64,000 bases of DNA, taken from positions 284,001 to 348,000 of the forward strand of contig VICG01000006.1 of NCBI GenBank assembly GCA_008692225.1. Reading direction: 5' to 3'. The translations under genes were made by a program, and so were the position numbers. The stretch's first letter is position 1. Each line of letters opens with the position of its first letter. The DNA comes from Monilinia fructicola (Eukaryota; Ascomycota; Leotiomycetes; Helotiales; Sclerotiniaceae). This document shows positions 1 through 13,298 of the stretch, piece by piece. The notes beneath the pieces were generated by a model. It made no database searches and was not told the DNA's origin. It saw only the letters and a program-made list of their open reading frames with translations.

Positions 1-3000
1 GGACCCAGAAACACTCTCCTCTTGTTCAGTAATAACGGGCTCATTCTTTGATGAATCTTCATTCTCTGTCTCGTGAGTAACTAGTGTCTCGTCAAAAGGA
101 TGTTTAATGTGACCTGGAAGCTGAATAGACTCATCAATAGTCTCCGGGATTTGTTCTGAATCATTAGAATCTTCATCCTTTAGCACACTTTTGTTGAGTG
201 AAGTTTCCAGTTCATGCGCCTCGACCTCATCGCTCTTGCTAATGACGTTCAAATCTTCTTGATCATCATGAACTTGTTCAATAATAGTCACGACCGGCTC
301 AACAGCTACCTCCATGTCTTGGGCCATATCACTCAAAGTGACATCACGAGTTTCGAGGAGTTCCGATTCGAGGTTGGAATTGTCATGAAGTGCAGAGTTT
401 GTAAGATTATCAATACTATCATCTTTGAAATGATGCTCTTCTTGTGTCGGAACAGTGATGTCGTTCATACCAATGTGATTGTCGGTGGTAATTTGGGAAT
501 CGGTAGGTGATATATGATCTCCATGAGTTTCAGTTCCTGAATCTACCACCTCTGAAGTTTGCTCTGAGTCTGAAAAATTCTCATCTAAAATGTCTTTGGT
601 CTCGCCTGCTTCATCAAGAATAGATTGAGAGACTACCCGCGATTCACTTAGACGTTTGCTCCTCGAATTATCGTTATCTTCAAATTTTGTCTCCTTGTTG
701 AAATCGGTTTCGCTTTGTTTCTTATTTTGCTCGGTAGGATCTTCATCTGAAACAACCTCTTTAGTTTTGGCCTCTAATTCATTTTCTGCCAAGCTGGAAA
801 CTAAGGGATCCTCTCCAGTAATATTTTCCCCTGTCGTAGTTGGCGCATTCTCACCTGTAAAATCGAAGGTCTCGGCCAATTTCGGCACTTTTTCAGCGGT
901 TTTGTCTTCTGCACTCACGATCTCCATGAATTGCTCTTGACTTGGGTCAATTTCTAATTGATTTTCTGACAGGTGCTCAGATTGTAGTGGGGACTCATTT
1001 AGCTGAATGGTCTCGGCTTCTGATGACTTTCGAACAGCCGTTTGCATCTCCTCGAGTTCAGATTGGCTGAGTGTAGTAGGCTCATCTTCGTAAACAGATT
1101 CTAGGTCATTTGGAACCATTGCTGGTTCTTTTTTGACATGACTTGCGGCCTCTTGATTGGCTGAAGATGAAAATTTCTTAGCCAGACTCTCATCCTCTGC
1201 CTCTACAATTCCATGATCGAGGTTTCCCGGGATGGACTCTTCATTTGTCATAGCAGGCGAGACTGGCATCTCTCTCAAATCCACGGGTTTCTCATCGGTC
1301 TCGTCGATTGTCGTCTGATCTGGAGATTCATCAACAATTAATTTATTACTTTCTGACGATCCTTGATTCTCAAGGGTGGAATCAATATGGAGCGTCTGTT
1401 CTGAAGATGGCTTCTCAGCTACAGGTGGCACTTGAGGTGTAGTCTGAAGAAGATCTTGCGTCATGCTTTTCACTTGTTCTTCAGGCCCAAGGACTTCTTT
1501 ATCATCAGTTTCGTTACTTTCTGAGGCGACTTCATTTTCTAGAGCGTTCTCGGCTACAGCTGTCTCGGGTGGGATATTTGGCTCAATGTCCTCGTTTTCA
1601 GCTGGAACTTCTGATATTTTAGGGGATTTTGGGCTCCCTATCTCAGGTAATCCATCCTTCGTGATATCTTTCTTTTCTGCTGCTGCTTCATTGGCAAAAT
1701 CATGGTTCTTAACAACGTCTCGAGCGTGTATTGGTTCTGATCTATTTGATTCTTCCTCTGATGTATCGTAGGTAAGATCTCTGGCTTCCTCATGAGGAAT
1801 CATTGCCCCCGCGGCTTCTTCCTCCATGGCTCGTCGAATTTCTTCATTGAGTTTAGCTATTTCTTCTCTAGCTTCTCTATCTGCGGGAGACTCATTTTGA
1901 TCATAGGGTGATGAAGTTTCGACTTCTTTGGGTATTTGTATAGAGGTGTGGTCTTGACTCAACCCATCCTCGACTATTTCGGGAATTATTTCTACTGTTC
2001 GGCTCTCTCCTGTATAATCATCCGAAACTTCTGATTCTTCTGATGAAGCTTCAATGATTTCGTTCTGGGAAATCTCAACAGACGGAGCCTCCTCAGTTTG
2101 ATCTTTCGAAGTAACGTCAGAGATTGCCCGTGCGTCTTTTGGGTGGGCTTCATACACATCGTTGATTTCTTTTGATACAACCACTACAGGTTTTGCAACG
2201 TCTTGTTCGATTTCTTGTGCGTGTTCTTGTGCGTAGTTCTCAAGCAGTGGGTCATGCTCTGGTTTTTGTGCTACATCAGGCTCAACATGTCTTTCCTCTG
2301 GTATCGAGACAGTGGTCTCTTCGATAGGCTTCGAGATTTCTTCGACGTGTTCTACTTCTGGAGATCGCAATTCTTGCTCTCGGTGCACAACTTCCTCTGC
2401 CGATGGCGAAGAGGGCTGCATTTCCATTTTTTGCAATGGCTCCAACTCAAGTATTGCTTCATTATCCACAATGTTAGCCCTATTGTCTTGAGCCTCTTCA
2501 TCTTTATGCTCGTTCGCATCACGACTTGAGTTTTCGTTTGTGTCCAGGTTATTTCGGTCGTCCTCCTTCAATTCTCTGACTTCCTGCTTTTCAGATGGTA
2601 TATCTGGTTGCCGACTATTCAATACAGCCTTTTTGCGACTCTTGTATTGAATTTTAGGTAGCACAGTTGGAACATTGAGCTGTTGATCAATTTGTCTGTT
2701 TATTTCCTATTTTTGGAAGAACATCAGCATGAATAAAAGAAATACAAGGGAAAGGAATCGAAATGTAAACGTACTCTCCTGGCAGCATCTAAATCCTCTA
2801 AAGCTTTTTGGCCATGCGTCATTCGCTTTTCCAATTCATCCTCCAATCTTTCCATCTCTTCATCGACTCCATCTTCCACCCGCTTATGTCGGTTTTCGAA
2901 TTCGACCTTCCTCTTCTCTTCCTCCTCTTGCCTTACCTTTTCTCTTTCCTTCACTGCACTCTCTATTCTCAATTTCCTCTCCTCGTCTTCACGCCTTCTT

Positions 3001-3254
3001 CTCTCAGCTATCTCCTCTTCCTCTCTCTTAATTTGTTCCTCGATCTCTTGTTCCTCTCTCAATCGCGCTTCTTCGCCCTCTTTAATTGCAGACTCGTGGG
3101 CTATCTCCAATTGCTGAAGCTGCTCATCACGTTCCTTTTCGAGACGTGTAATTTCCGCATCATGATCTGATGTATCGCTTATTAAAGCGATTGTGGTATG
3201 GATCTGATCTATGTTTGAATGTAATTTTGTGACTAAATCTGCTACCGAAATCAT
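1..3254 (-). CDS. Large acidic coiled-coil protein, partial (C-terminus outside window)
   Basis: The gene has two exons on the minus strand. Exon 1 is 3254-2775 (160 codons). The intron is 2774-2707 (68 nt, donor GTACGT, branch-like CTGAT, acceptor ATAG). Exon 2 is 2706-1 and stays open to the window edge, so at least 1,062 residues are present without a stop. The first ~30 residues look globular or helical. Residues ~35-160 are a highly charged coiled coil rich in E, K and R, with runs such as EEQIKREEEEIAERRRRE. The rest is low-complexity, very acidic and rich in E, S, T and V, so probably disordered. I recognise no catalytic domain and no named family. A scaffold or cytoskeleton-associated role is possible, but the sequence does not show it. 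The frame is intact over 3.2 kb, unlike several neighbours. Strong open-frame evidence supports a real gene; the function is unknown. Confidence 0.85.
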
Positions 3255-5055
3255 CCTCCCTCTTTTTCGAGAGCTCAGTCTCGAGCTTGCAGTGATATAT
3301 AATTATGTAAAGATGAACGTGTTAATCCAGAAGGTTTTAAAATGGAAAAGAATGGGAACGTCAAAAACTTCGGACGAAATATATGGATATAGAAACGAAT
3401 GTATAGCACCACTACAGTAATCCAATCACAATGCAATGATTCCAGTCATTCAATGTGATCCAGTCGTTGGTGCAGTTGTAGAAACAGAAATAGGGAATAT
3501 TCTTTTTGGAGATGAGAACTCAACAATGACGCTTTTCTTTTCTTACTGAATGTTGAATAAAGTAAAGATTGAAAGGATAATGCCAGTTTCACTAAAAACC
3601 ATGACAATGGACGAATCCTCGTCTTGATCGAATAGGGCTACGAGTAAAAACGAGCGCATAAGAGCCATCGTTTCACACAGTGCCTATGCTTTGATCGCTC
3701 AAGATCGCTCAAAACCGCTCAGACAATATATTTATACCTAAGTAACCCCGGACGCTCGAGGGTTTCTTCGAGATGAGATCGAGAACAACCATATCGATTG
3801 AGGCTCAGCATTCTGATATGTTTTCTTGAGCAAACCTATTGTCACCCTTTTGATATACGCAGAATTTCGAACAACTCTGACCATCGGGTAGCTGTACACA
3901 TGATAATTCTGCTATTGATGATGTCCTGGATGGGTGGCTCTTCGGCCTTCCAAGGTTCTTTCAATGAAGTTTGGAGTCCGACTTTCGACTTTCGAGGGGC
4001 ACAACTTAAAACAACCGTGCATCACGGTTACCTGATGCTGCCACCGAGATCTTCTGCGCACGTGCTCCATCTGTTTGCCACTAACTCTCGTGTCCTTTCT
4101 TACATTTGATTGAATAAGATCCCATTCATCATTCATCATTCATCAACGTTCAGACTCTTCTTCGCTCTACCCCCTCCCCCCCACCGACTCCTGATATCAA
4201 AACCCATCCAGTGACTCGCTCTGGCCCCTCAAGCCACGAAAGTCCCAATTCCAAAGTGCAAACTCAGGGGTCTCAATCCCTGCCAACGCTCGCACAGTTC
4301 TCCGACATGTAGCACTTTTGAAACCTCCAAATCTGCACGTACTTCATCCCTCAAAATTCTGGACCAGTCTACCAAAGAACAATAAAACAATGTTGAAGAA
4401 AAACTTAGTACAATCCCTTCGATCGAAAAAGCAGAATCTGGAGTGCATCGTGAGAGGGAGATTTCCAGTTCGTGGTGAGCTGGTGTAAGATGTATATTGC
4501 AAAGTCATTTGCCAAGGTGATGATCCATCGAGACTGTTCTCACTACATTTTTGATTTGAAAGTCGTTTAAATTTTGGTAGACAGATCTGGATATTAGAAT
4601 TTAGGTATGCGTATTATTTTCTCATCATCTTGGAGATCAAATATAGAACATAATATTGCAAAATTGAGTGGTATCCATTTTGCACTTAATTTTAATTTTA
4701 TTATGTATTCTAAACTCGGGTAATGACCGTGTCTCGTAACTGAAATAATGATAAATATCCATTGACAAGAACAACTCAAGATATGAAGAGAGTATGTAAT
4801 GTTGTGGTTTTTGGATTTGGTAGCTTCTCGGGACACTCAACATCCAAACCCCAGAAATAATTGCTTCATCGACTGAAGATCCAGGTCTGTTGTCCTGAGC
4901 ATGAGATCTTATATCCCGTATCCCGATGAACTTTTCTTTCATTTCATGCCACTCTCCTCGATTACTTGTCTGAAAATCCTTTAAATGGTATAGCCCTCCT
5001 TCATAGAAATAAATTTTGTACGCTTCCCCTAAATTTTCGATGCTATTAAAGTCGT
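3255..5055. other. Intergenic region between two genes that are both on the minus strand
   Basis: This stretch holds the promoter side of the acidic coiled-coil gene (3254 downwards) and the 3' side of the membrane-protein gene ending at 5056. Several open frames of 75-103 codons occur on both strands. They overlap one another, lack splice logic and have no recognisable domain, so I call no gene. A small tandem of CATTCATCATT units lies near 4125-4145. Confidence 0.5.
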
Positions 5056-6115
5056 TTAAATTCTCGACATGTTTCCTTTGTTAGCCCTAGCAGTTCTTTC
5101 TCTGAATTGATCTCGGAATTGCATTCTACCAATGGTACCATAAGAAAGTGTGGCGATGAATAGGATTGCCCATACACCCGTGATGATACCACCAATTGGG
5201 AAAATGAGGATGTTTAGACCAGGGACCACGAAAGGAGCATCAGATGCAACAACAAGAGTTTGGATGGGAGGTTGAACAACGGTTTTAGTGACTCCAGCAG
5301 CTTGTTCAGAAAATACGCCATTAACGAAGGATGCTTGATTGGTATTAAGTGTTGTATTCACAGTTCCACCTGAAATATCCTTGCCAGTCAAGGTCACAGT
5401 TGGGGTCAAGAGTCCTTCCATTGTCGAGCTAATGCACGTCAGATTGTAATTTGTGCAATTTTAGTGATTAAACGTACCTGTCCAACTCCTTGCCAATATA
5501 TTCCTTATTCATTTGACCAACAAAAGCATATGATTGTACTAAGTTCAATCTCCTACCCGTACTGTTGGTTGATTGCCGCTTTTGAATTGCTCGTGGCCAT
5601 GAAATTAATGATGTACCTTCGCTTTCGCTTCTTGACATTAACGTTGACATGTTGACAACCGATACTGTAGCCTCTGCGTAGTTCAATCCAACCTGAACAT
5701 CCTGACTTGGAATGTTGGCAAATGCTCCCGTAGGAGCGGAGACATTGTATAATCGAAGATCGGCCTTGAAAACTCCAGTACTGTTGTCGACATAAGGCAA
5801 ATTATAACAAACTGCTAGACCTGATGGATCGGTATTTTGTACATCCAATAGATCTAATGCCTGAGAACATGCTGCCTCGGTTTGAGTGTTCCAATCCGAC
5901 ATGCTCGTAGCTGCTGTAGTTACTGGTGCAGCATCGGTGATAGATCTTCGACGGTCCTCGACAATATTGTCCACATATCGTCGTAATAGTTCCTCCTTAT
6001 TATCCCGACGAACTACCAACTTCATGTCCATAACTCCCCCTGCGCTAACATGACCAGCAAGAAGTAGCGATAGTGTTGCGGCTGCGTGCCAAAACATAAT
6101 GGGCAGTGGTAACAA
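5056..6115 (-). CDS. Secreted/type I membrane protein, hypothetical
   Basis: Exon 1 is 6115-5478 and exon 2 is 5428-5056, separated by a 49-nt intron (5477-5429, donor GTACGT, acceptor TTAG) that joins in phase and gives 336 residues. Residues 1 to ~25 form a signal peptide ending near HVSA, after which the protein is predicted to be extracellular. There are several N-glycosylation sequons (NST, NVS, NMS, NTT) and two cysteines in the first 110 residues. A single hydrophobic segment at about residues 285-308 (from NILIFPIGG) is followed by a short basic tail (RDQFRERTARANKG), as expected for a type I plasma-membrane protein. The layout of luminal domain, one helix and cytosolic tail is common among fungal cell-surface proteins. 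I recognise no family and assign no function. The start is chosen because the next upstream ATG is in another frame and this one begins the signal peptide. Confidence 0.85.
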
Positions 6116-9100
6116 AAAGCTCGAGACCGGCGAGAAAGTAATAACAGATAGTTGAAAGATTAATAGAAAGCGATTTGATTAATCCGACCAGCGGTGAGAA
6201 AGGATGGAGGGAGTTAGAATCAACTTTCAAAAATAAAGGGTATACAGAGGGAATGGGCCTGCCCGAGAATTGAGGTGGGAGAAGAGGCGACGATATTGTT
6301 CAATTTGCCAACCCAAGATGAATATTACTGATGAAGGGGAAAAAGAAAGAAAGAAAGAAGATATGATTTGGGGCGTAGGATAGGAATAGGATAGAGATGC
6401 CACGCCACGTGAAATTCCAGGTAAGTCTAGCAAGAAAAAACACAAATTTTGTAACAGAAAGTTGTAAACATTGGCAAGCAAAACTTACGACATGAAGCTC
6501 GTATCATGGGGTGATCTCAATCCCTCCATACCAAGTGAGTATGAGTATGCATGCATTCCAGACAAATTTTGTCGGACTCAACACCTCTTGATTTGAGGCT
6601 TAGATTTAACCCCGGCTACTAGGTTAAGACGCATACTATGATCAGACTGCTAGCTTATCCAGGTATGGGGGTTTATAGAAGATGCGAGACGTCTGAGAGT
6701 CAGTCTACGGAGTATAGCATTCTTGAGACACTAGACCATCGTATGATGCAGTTATGGTAAGTGGCCAAGCTCATGATGAACAAGGTTGATTGGAAAACCC
6801 TTAATTAGAGAATGAGATCGACACAAGGATGTCACGGCCTGTCATGAGCGACCGTCACGGATGATACTTGTCAGTGGACGCATAACATTAAGGGACCTGG
6901 GACTTTGGGTAATAGTTGCAGGGCAGGGCGTCTGCAGTAATCTCTGTCAGAGAAGTGGCAATCTGGGGGCGGGAAATCTGGTCCACGATAGCAGCAACGA
7001 ACGCTCTTCCTAACTAGGACTCGCTCGGCACCACCAATATCATTGTAAGGTATGAGGATAACGAACGAAATATTTCCTTATATCACGCAGGTCGGGAAGG
7101 CGCCAGTGTTTTCAACGTGAAGGCGCTTGATTATTCGAGACGGTGTTGTCTGAGAAACGAGGTGTGAAGCTTCTCGAGTCTCATCATCAATCAATACCTT
7201 GTCAAACCTGACCGGGCATAAAAAGATAACCTTACTGTAGCGTAAGGTTGCTAACCTGATCGGCTAAAGTCTCGGTACATCTCATCCATGAAACCAGCCT
7301 CATTAAGGTTAGGTAGTAAATTAGATTACTAATCTGCTTTGTGCTGGCTGATTCTGACACGTGCCCTCGGAGTTACAAATCAAACATTTGTTGCTCATCT
7401 CCCCTCCAGCTTCCCTAAGCAATGGATGGATCCATCCATGGATAGGCTAAATACTGCCCAGGTGGGTCAAGTATTGGTTGTCAACCAACGAAATGTGAAT
7501 AACCTCATCTACAGTAATACCCGTGGACAGTATTTATTACTGTCCCCACCGAACTACAACACTGCACTGGACTGTACGGACTCCGGAGTACTGTATCCAT
7601 TGATCAGTGGAGCTGTACGATTCTATAATTATACCTTTTCATCTACCATCTAATGTTCAAGCCATTCTAGATACGGGAGGATATATTGGGTTCCAACTTC
7701 CCACGCCTTGTACGCACATATACTTGCGCCATTTCACAACGGTTGGCTGAGAGTATCCTGGTAGGGAATTTGTTGAAGATGTCTTTTCGCGCAGTAAACA
7801 AATGGAAGGCTGTCAATTGCCGCCCATGTCAGATCACAAACTGTTGGTTGGAGCCGGTCATTCTGGGTCAGCGCGTTTCTCATCTGACACCGAAGACCTC
7901 GATTCTAAACCCATGATAGTACAAGACAACGCGACCTTGCTCCATTCTGCTGATGCGTTATTGTTCTATGTATACATTTCAAGCTTCACTGTGCCACAGA
8001 AGTCATAGTTCATGACAAGTTGTCATCGGCCTACCTGTTGTATAACCACACATCAAGCCCCCAGATGAGAATTTAGAGAGGAGAAAATCAGAGGAGTTCA
8101 GATCCTTTGATCCTCATATAAATTTTGCAGCATCTGCAATAAATATGCTGTTGAAATTTCCTTAGACGTGCAGTGTCTCTTTCCACCGTTGGATGCTGAA
8201 ACTTCATTCGTTGTTCGGTGCATTCCAATGAAGTCGGCTCGTGAAGAAGTCTTTGCTGTAACATGCCATTTCCTACAAGTTTTATATTCGGTCTCCCAGG
8301 GGGTCGGGTGCCGGGCCATCATTGTATTCGTCACACATGGATATATTTCTCAGGGCGTATGAATACCAACAAGGAAAGGGGAAAAGAGGTAGTTCCCTCT
8401 GTAGTGCATAAATATGGGTCTTCAGTTGCGGCTTTGTATAATTGTCCTGCTTCCCCAATATCTTTTATTGAGTCAAGATTATATTAATTGACAATCAATT
8501 ATTCTTCCTCCGTAGTTACTACCTCAAATCTCCAGGATGTAAACTACGGTCTGGTGAGGCAAATCCCCAATGACTTTTATGTTGTCTCAATTGGTCGACG
8601 AGAATCCTGTTAACCCTTCTTGTCATTGATCCAAAGACGTTCCTCATGTGCATCGATTGGGGGATTCATCTGTATCACAATATGGAAGATGGAAGAAGAG
8701 TTTAAGGGTGGCCTCTGGCAATATTTTCTAGCCGACGTTGTTCTTCTAGTGGCCGGCAAGATCAATAATTCATGGCAAATACTCGACGAGGCTTAGAGTT
8801 GAGCGACTCTCACCATTCACGGATACGAATGATTTTGTAGCCAGGAGGATACGGTTCCCCTTCATAGTTTCTGGAAGTGCCAATCATATCTTTTCATTTG
8901 AAGAATGGTTTTCGGGACTACCATTTGAAATTTATTCCTTAAACGCATGGGCTTAAATTCTTCAGGGAATGTTCCGCGGTTATTTCTACTGAAAGAAAGA
9001 GAGGATAATTGGCACTAATCAACTCTTGAAGTTAAAGTATCCAGGCACGCAACTATTCATCATACCAAATATGAGTTCCCCAAACCCTTATTATATGCCT

Positions 9101-9706
9101 CGATTATCACATCCTGCTTGTTGTGTAATGTCTCACGGGTTTTGAATGTCTATCTTTTAAACCCCTTTGGGGTCTCAGAAACAATATCGCAAGTCCACGG
9201 GGAATTTTTTCTGAACCTGGCCTTCAGACAATTGCAAGGCTTTCAATTATGATTCAATCTTCTCGGATGACTATTCCATTATCGTATACAATCAGTTGTG
9301 AAAGCCATCGATGGCAAGTGCTCGGAATATCTTCATCTATTCAATATGGCCCATGAGCCAACACTTTTATCGATGGCCATGATTTTGTTGGTTCTTGTCT
9401 GCGTACAGGTATTCACGAGACCCAAAACCGTTTTTTTTTTCTTGTGATAGCTCATACTATGACGGTCTCTGGATAAGACGATGCATTTTCCATAAAGAAT
9501 GAGGAAGTTCCCATAATTGTGTGAGTAGTACCTTCTGTTTTGACATCAGTTCCTTCTGTGTATATGTTTCTTCTCCTTCTATCTCCTCCCTAGTTCTTGC
9601 ACTTCCTTTTTTGCTTTATGATTCGATATAGATCCTCAGAAAGTTTCGATATTGAATCTTCTCAAAAACCCTTTCATAGTATATCTGATTCCCCCGTGTC
9701 CTCCAT
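6116..9706. other. Intergenic region, 3.6 kb, no supported gene
   Basis: The stretch lies between the divergent membrane-protein and UDP-glucose dehydrogenase genes, so it contains both promoters. Open frames of up to about 104 codons (for example 7339-7653 on the plus strand) show no family signature and no plausible exon partners. A T-rich tract precedes the dehydrogenase start at 9640-9700. No transposon termini or long repeats were seen. Confidence 0.5.
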
Positions 9707-11746
9707 ATGACAACGAATAATCAATATCTGAATATGTCGCCTCATCATTCTACATCGTCTGGTGAAGGTGATAGTAATAATGATATCATTGATATATCAA
9801 CTGCGCCTACGACGCCCTATGGAAGCGTTACCTTTAGTCCTATATTGCAATGTTTGAATTTAGATGATGAGCCTGTACTCGGAGTACCTACCGAAATATC
9901 TGCGCATCATGCTGTGAAAAATGTATGTTTTGTAGGTGCGGGGTATGTTGGTATGTTCAAAATTCTTCTCCCACAACTCTTGGTCATGTTTTTGGGCTCT
10001 TGCTGCCTCACTGGACAGCCTGGTTGACTCTTTTGATACCAGGTGGTCCAACAGCTGCAATTCTCGCGCTTCAGAATCCAAGCATACTTTTTTACAGTCG
10101 TTGATAAGAATTCTTCGAGAATTAATCAATGGAATTCAAGACACTTGCCCATTCAAGAGCCTGGACTACCAGAAATCGTACGCTTATGCCGTGATGGATC
10201 AAAAGATTTCTCTTTTTTTAATGGCACTTCAACAGAAGACATTGATGACTTTTCGGAGGAATTTCTTGAACATAATGATCATATTCACATTCCTGCCCGG
10301 TCACCAAATTTATTTTTCTCGGATCGTATAGATATATGCTTGAGGGCAGCAGATATGATCATGATAGCGGTTGATACTCCTACAAAGACATATGGCACTG
10401 GTGCAGGTAAAGCGACGGATATGACGGCTATAGAATCCGTTACAAAAGCCATTGGAAAACATGCCAAGTCTGGAGTAATAATCGTAGAGAAAAGTACAGT
10501 GCCTGCTAAAACTGTGGATTTCATCAGAGAAACTGTATTTTCTTCTCAACATGCTATCACGGAGGAAGCTAATATCATATAGCTCGAAATTCACCGCCCC
10601 CACGAAATATTCCCCATATTATCCAACCCCGAATTTCTCACCGCGGGTACCGCTGTCAACGATCTACTCTATCCAGACCGCATACTCATAGGTGCCTTTC
10701 GTGATTTCCATCACGCCGCCACATCCCTCGCATCTCTATATCACTGGATCCCTTCATCAAATATAATACACACTTCTGCATCATCTTCCGAGCTCGCGAA
10801 ACTTGTCTCGAATGCCATGTTAGCTCAAAGAATCAGTTCCATAAACTCCATCTCCGCAATTTGTGAATGCGTAGGGGCGGATATTGAGGAGGTTTCAAAA
10901 GCAGTGGGTATGGATCGGAGAATTGGGGACAAGTATTTAAAAGCAGGGATTGGATTTGGAGGAAGTTGTTTTGGGAAGGATATCAGGAGTTTGATATACT
11001 TGGCGGAGAGTCTGGGATTAGTGGAGGTAGTGATATATTGGGAAAGTGTGTTGATGGTTAATGAGTGGCAGAGAAAGAGGTGGGTGAAGACGATTATGGA
11101 AAGGATGGGGGGTGGATTGAGGGCGAAGAAAATTGCAGTGCTGGGGTATGCATTTAAGAGGGGAACGGGAGATGTGAGAGAGAGTTTGGCGAGGGATGTG
11201 ATTGAGATGTTGAATGAGGAACGCCCAAGAGAAATTGCAGTATGGGATGATGGATGCGATGCTGAGGTCTTAAGAAAAGAACTAAAGAGATTTGAAGGTA
11301 TAAGAGTTGAAAAAGATTTATATACTGCGTGCAAAGGGGCAGATGCAGTGCTGATTTGTAGGGAACTGGAGGCTTCTTCAAGGAAGATGAACTCAAAAAT
11401 GAATGATATACGGCCATTTCTAAAGAATCCATCGGAAATGGAATTACTGAATTTACAGAGTTTTCTGTCATTGAAAGCCCAGTCATTCTCAGCGAAGGAT
11501 GATCCACTAGGGAGGTTATACCGGGAAGCAGCCTGTGAGGAGGATTGTACGAAATGCAAGCAGAGTGGAAAGATAAACAAAATTGAAGGAAAGAAGATGG
11601 ATTGGAATAGAATCATCATGGGAATGAAGGCTCCAAGATGGATCTTTGACGGCAGAGGTGTGCTTAGTAAGGCTGAATTGGAGAACGTAGGAAAGAATCT
11701 TGGGGTGGAGGTAAGAGTTGTGGGTGTTGGCAGACGAGGGTGTTAA
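9707..11746 (+). CDS. UDP-glucose 6-dehydrogenase (one +1 frameshift in a T6 run)
   Basis: This enzyme oxidises UDP-glucose to UDP-glucuronate with two NAD+. Exons are 9707-9950, 10043-10534 and 10583-11746. Intron 1 has donor GTATGT, branch TTGAC and acceptor CAG. Intron 2 is only 48 nt (10535-10582, GTATTT...CTAAT...TAG), keeps phase and contains the TAG that otherwise looks like a premature stop. After a ~70-residue disordered N-terminal extension come the Rossmann motif GAGYVGG (residues ~78-84), EKSTVPAKT, SNPEFLTAGTAVNDLL, the helix LAQRISSINSISAICE, catalytic Cys in GFGGSCFGKD (about residue 374), GYAFKRGTGDVRESLA and the C-terminal FDGRG. A segment of ~60 residues is inserted before the usual DWNRI. 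At 10088-10093 one T too many shifts the frame between NPSI and FTVVDKN. Removing it gives exactly 633 codons. All family residues are kept, so this is a live gene with a sequence error or a very recent break. Confidence 0.88.
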
Positions 11747-13298
11747 CAAGATCATATGGGTACAGTGTAATGGGATAGGTACGAATTAACTGATTGGTGT
11801 TTGGCTGCTCTATTGAGTGCGAATCACAGATATTACAAATCAAGGAGGTGCTTCTTTTCGGTGGGGATGATATCTCACACCAATGTCATCTCGTCATTAT
11901 CCAAGATCTCCTTATATTATGGTATTCCCAGATATTAATCGTGGGGCGTTACCCATGGTCATTGTAACATAGTTTTAGTAGATCTAGAACCCTTGCCCTC
12001 ATAACTACACTTCACACCGACCTCATTGCGGAGTATCGGCTAATTTTCTCTTCTTGGATTAAGAAAGTAACGTGATACTTCTTCTATTCTTTATGTTCAC
12101 CTCAATGTTGCTGTTTTCTGAGGTATTAAAGGTTTCCTCGAGAGCACTAACTGGTACTTTGTTGTCTAACTTGATTTTTTTGGGCGATTTGAGTAGAGCG
12201 ATGCCCCGCGATTCTTGAATATGTAGATCATGACTTTCTTCCATTGCGTCCATCTCTTCTTTTATCTTATTCATCTCTAGTTCATGCCGTTCTTTCATCT
12301 GTTACTCTCAAGTGTTGTGAAACGTAACCATCAAAATGAAGAATACAGATATGGAAAATATCGACAATGCACAGAAGGGAATCTCGAGATCAATGACAAA
12401 GCCCCCTCACTCCACGATATCAAGGCAACTTTGAGCTTTGTGAATGCATTCATACACTCTTGCGTTCACATTTACTCGCGGGAACAAAGATGTGTTACAA
12501 TACACGGCGGTCACCAATTACACACCTGTTTCTAGCATTCGGGAAGTGCAAAAGTTCAACACCATCTACTTTTTCACAAAAGCTTTGTGATACAACGATT
12601 TCTGAGGCCATCATAGGCGAGATCAACATATTTGTCGAAGTTTCAAGACGGTACGGTTGATTGAGTACTTTCATCAGTGGCCATTTGGCAGAATGTTAAA
12701 AGGAACCCCTCAACACCATAATGACAATCTCATGCAAGCTCAGAGCAACAAGTGAATCGGATGGCCATATCCTTAGTATCTTCTTCAAGGCCCCCAAGGG
12801 AGGTGGAGAGATAGGAGCAGTCTCCATGGAAGCTAGATTGAAGAAGGAAAAACTTCAAGGGTTGATTCACTTAATATAGTGATAGCAATGAATATGCTTT
12901 TGGATAGAAATAAATTCACTTGCAACAATATTCTCAGTCTTCTGGCCCTTAATTTCAACAGCTGAAAACACTTTCACTGTCGCCGACTGTTTTGCTTACT
13001 ATCAATATACCTCTAGAGTGTATCTCTTATATTTTCCCTTGAGAACAAAGTTGACGCTCCGACAAAGTTTGGCAGCAAATCTGAATAGTTATTTGGATCA
13101 ATCAAGACTGATACCAATTCTGGTGACGTGCTTAGCTCAATATTCATGCCGTCAGTATTCACTTTGGTTCAAAAAATCTCTACTCACTTGTTTATCTGAA
13201 AAAATTTTCACACAAGGCTTTGACTTCAATTTTGTTCACGAAACTTGTGGACCTCTAAATTATCAAACAGAGCCACGACTTACTATTTTGTTGAGAGA
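11747..13298. other. Intergenic region with one weak ORF
   Basis: No gene is firmly supported here. A minus-strand open frame of 79 codons at 12298-12059 encodes a charged helical stretch (KERHELEMNKIKEEMDAMEE) and is preceded by an acceptor-like AACAG, so it could be the last exon of a small coiled-coil gene or a decayed fragment. No partner exon could be identified upstream. Confidence 0.35.

Noticed and set aside
7339..7653. 104-codon plus-strand frame
   Set aside because: No family resemblance, no exon partners, and it sits in a repeat-poor intergenic region.
10580..10582. In-frame TAG as evidence that UDP-glucose dehydrogenase is a pseudogene
   Set aside because: It is the acceptor end of a good 48-nt in-phase intron whose removal restores family spacing.
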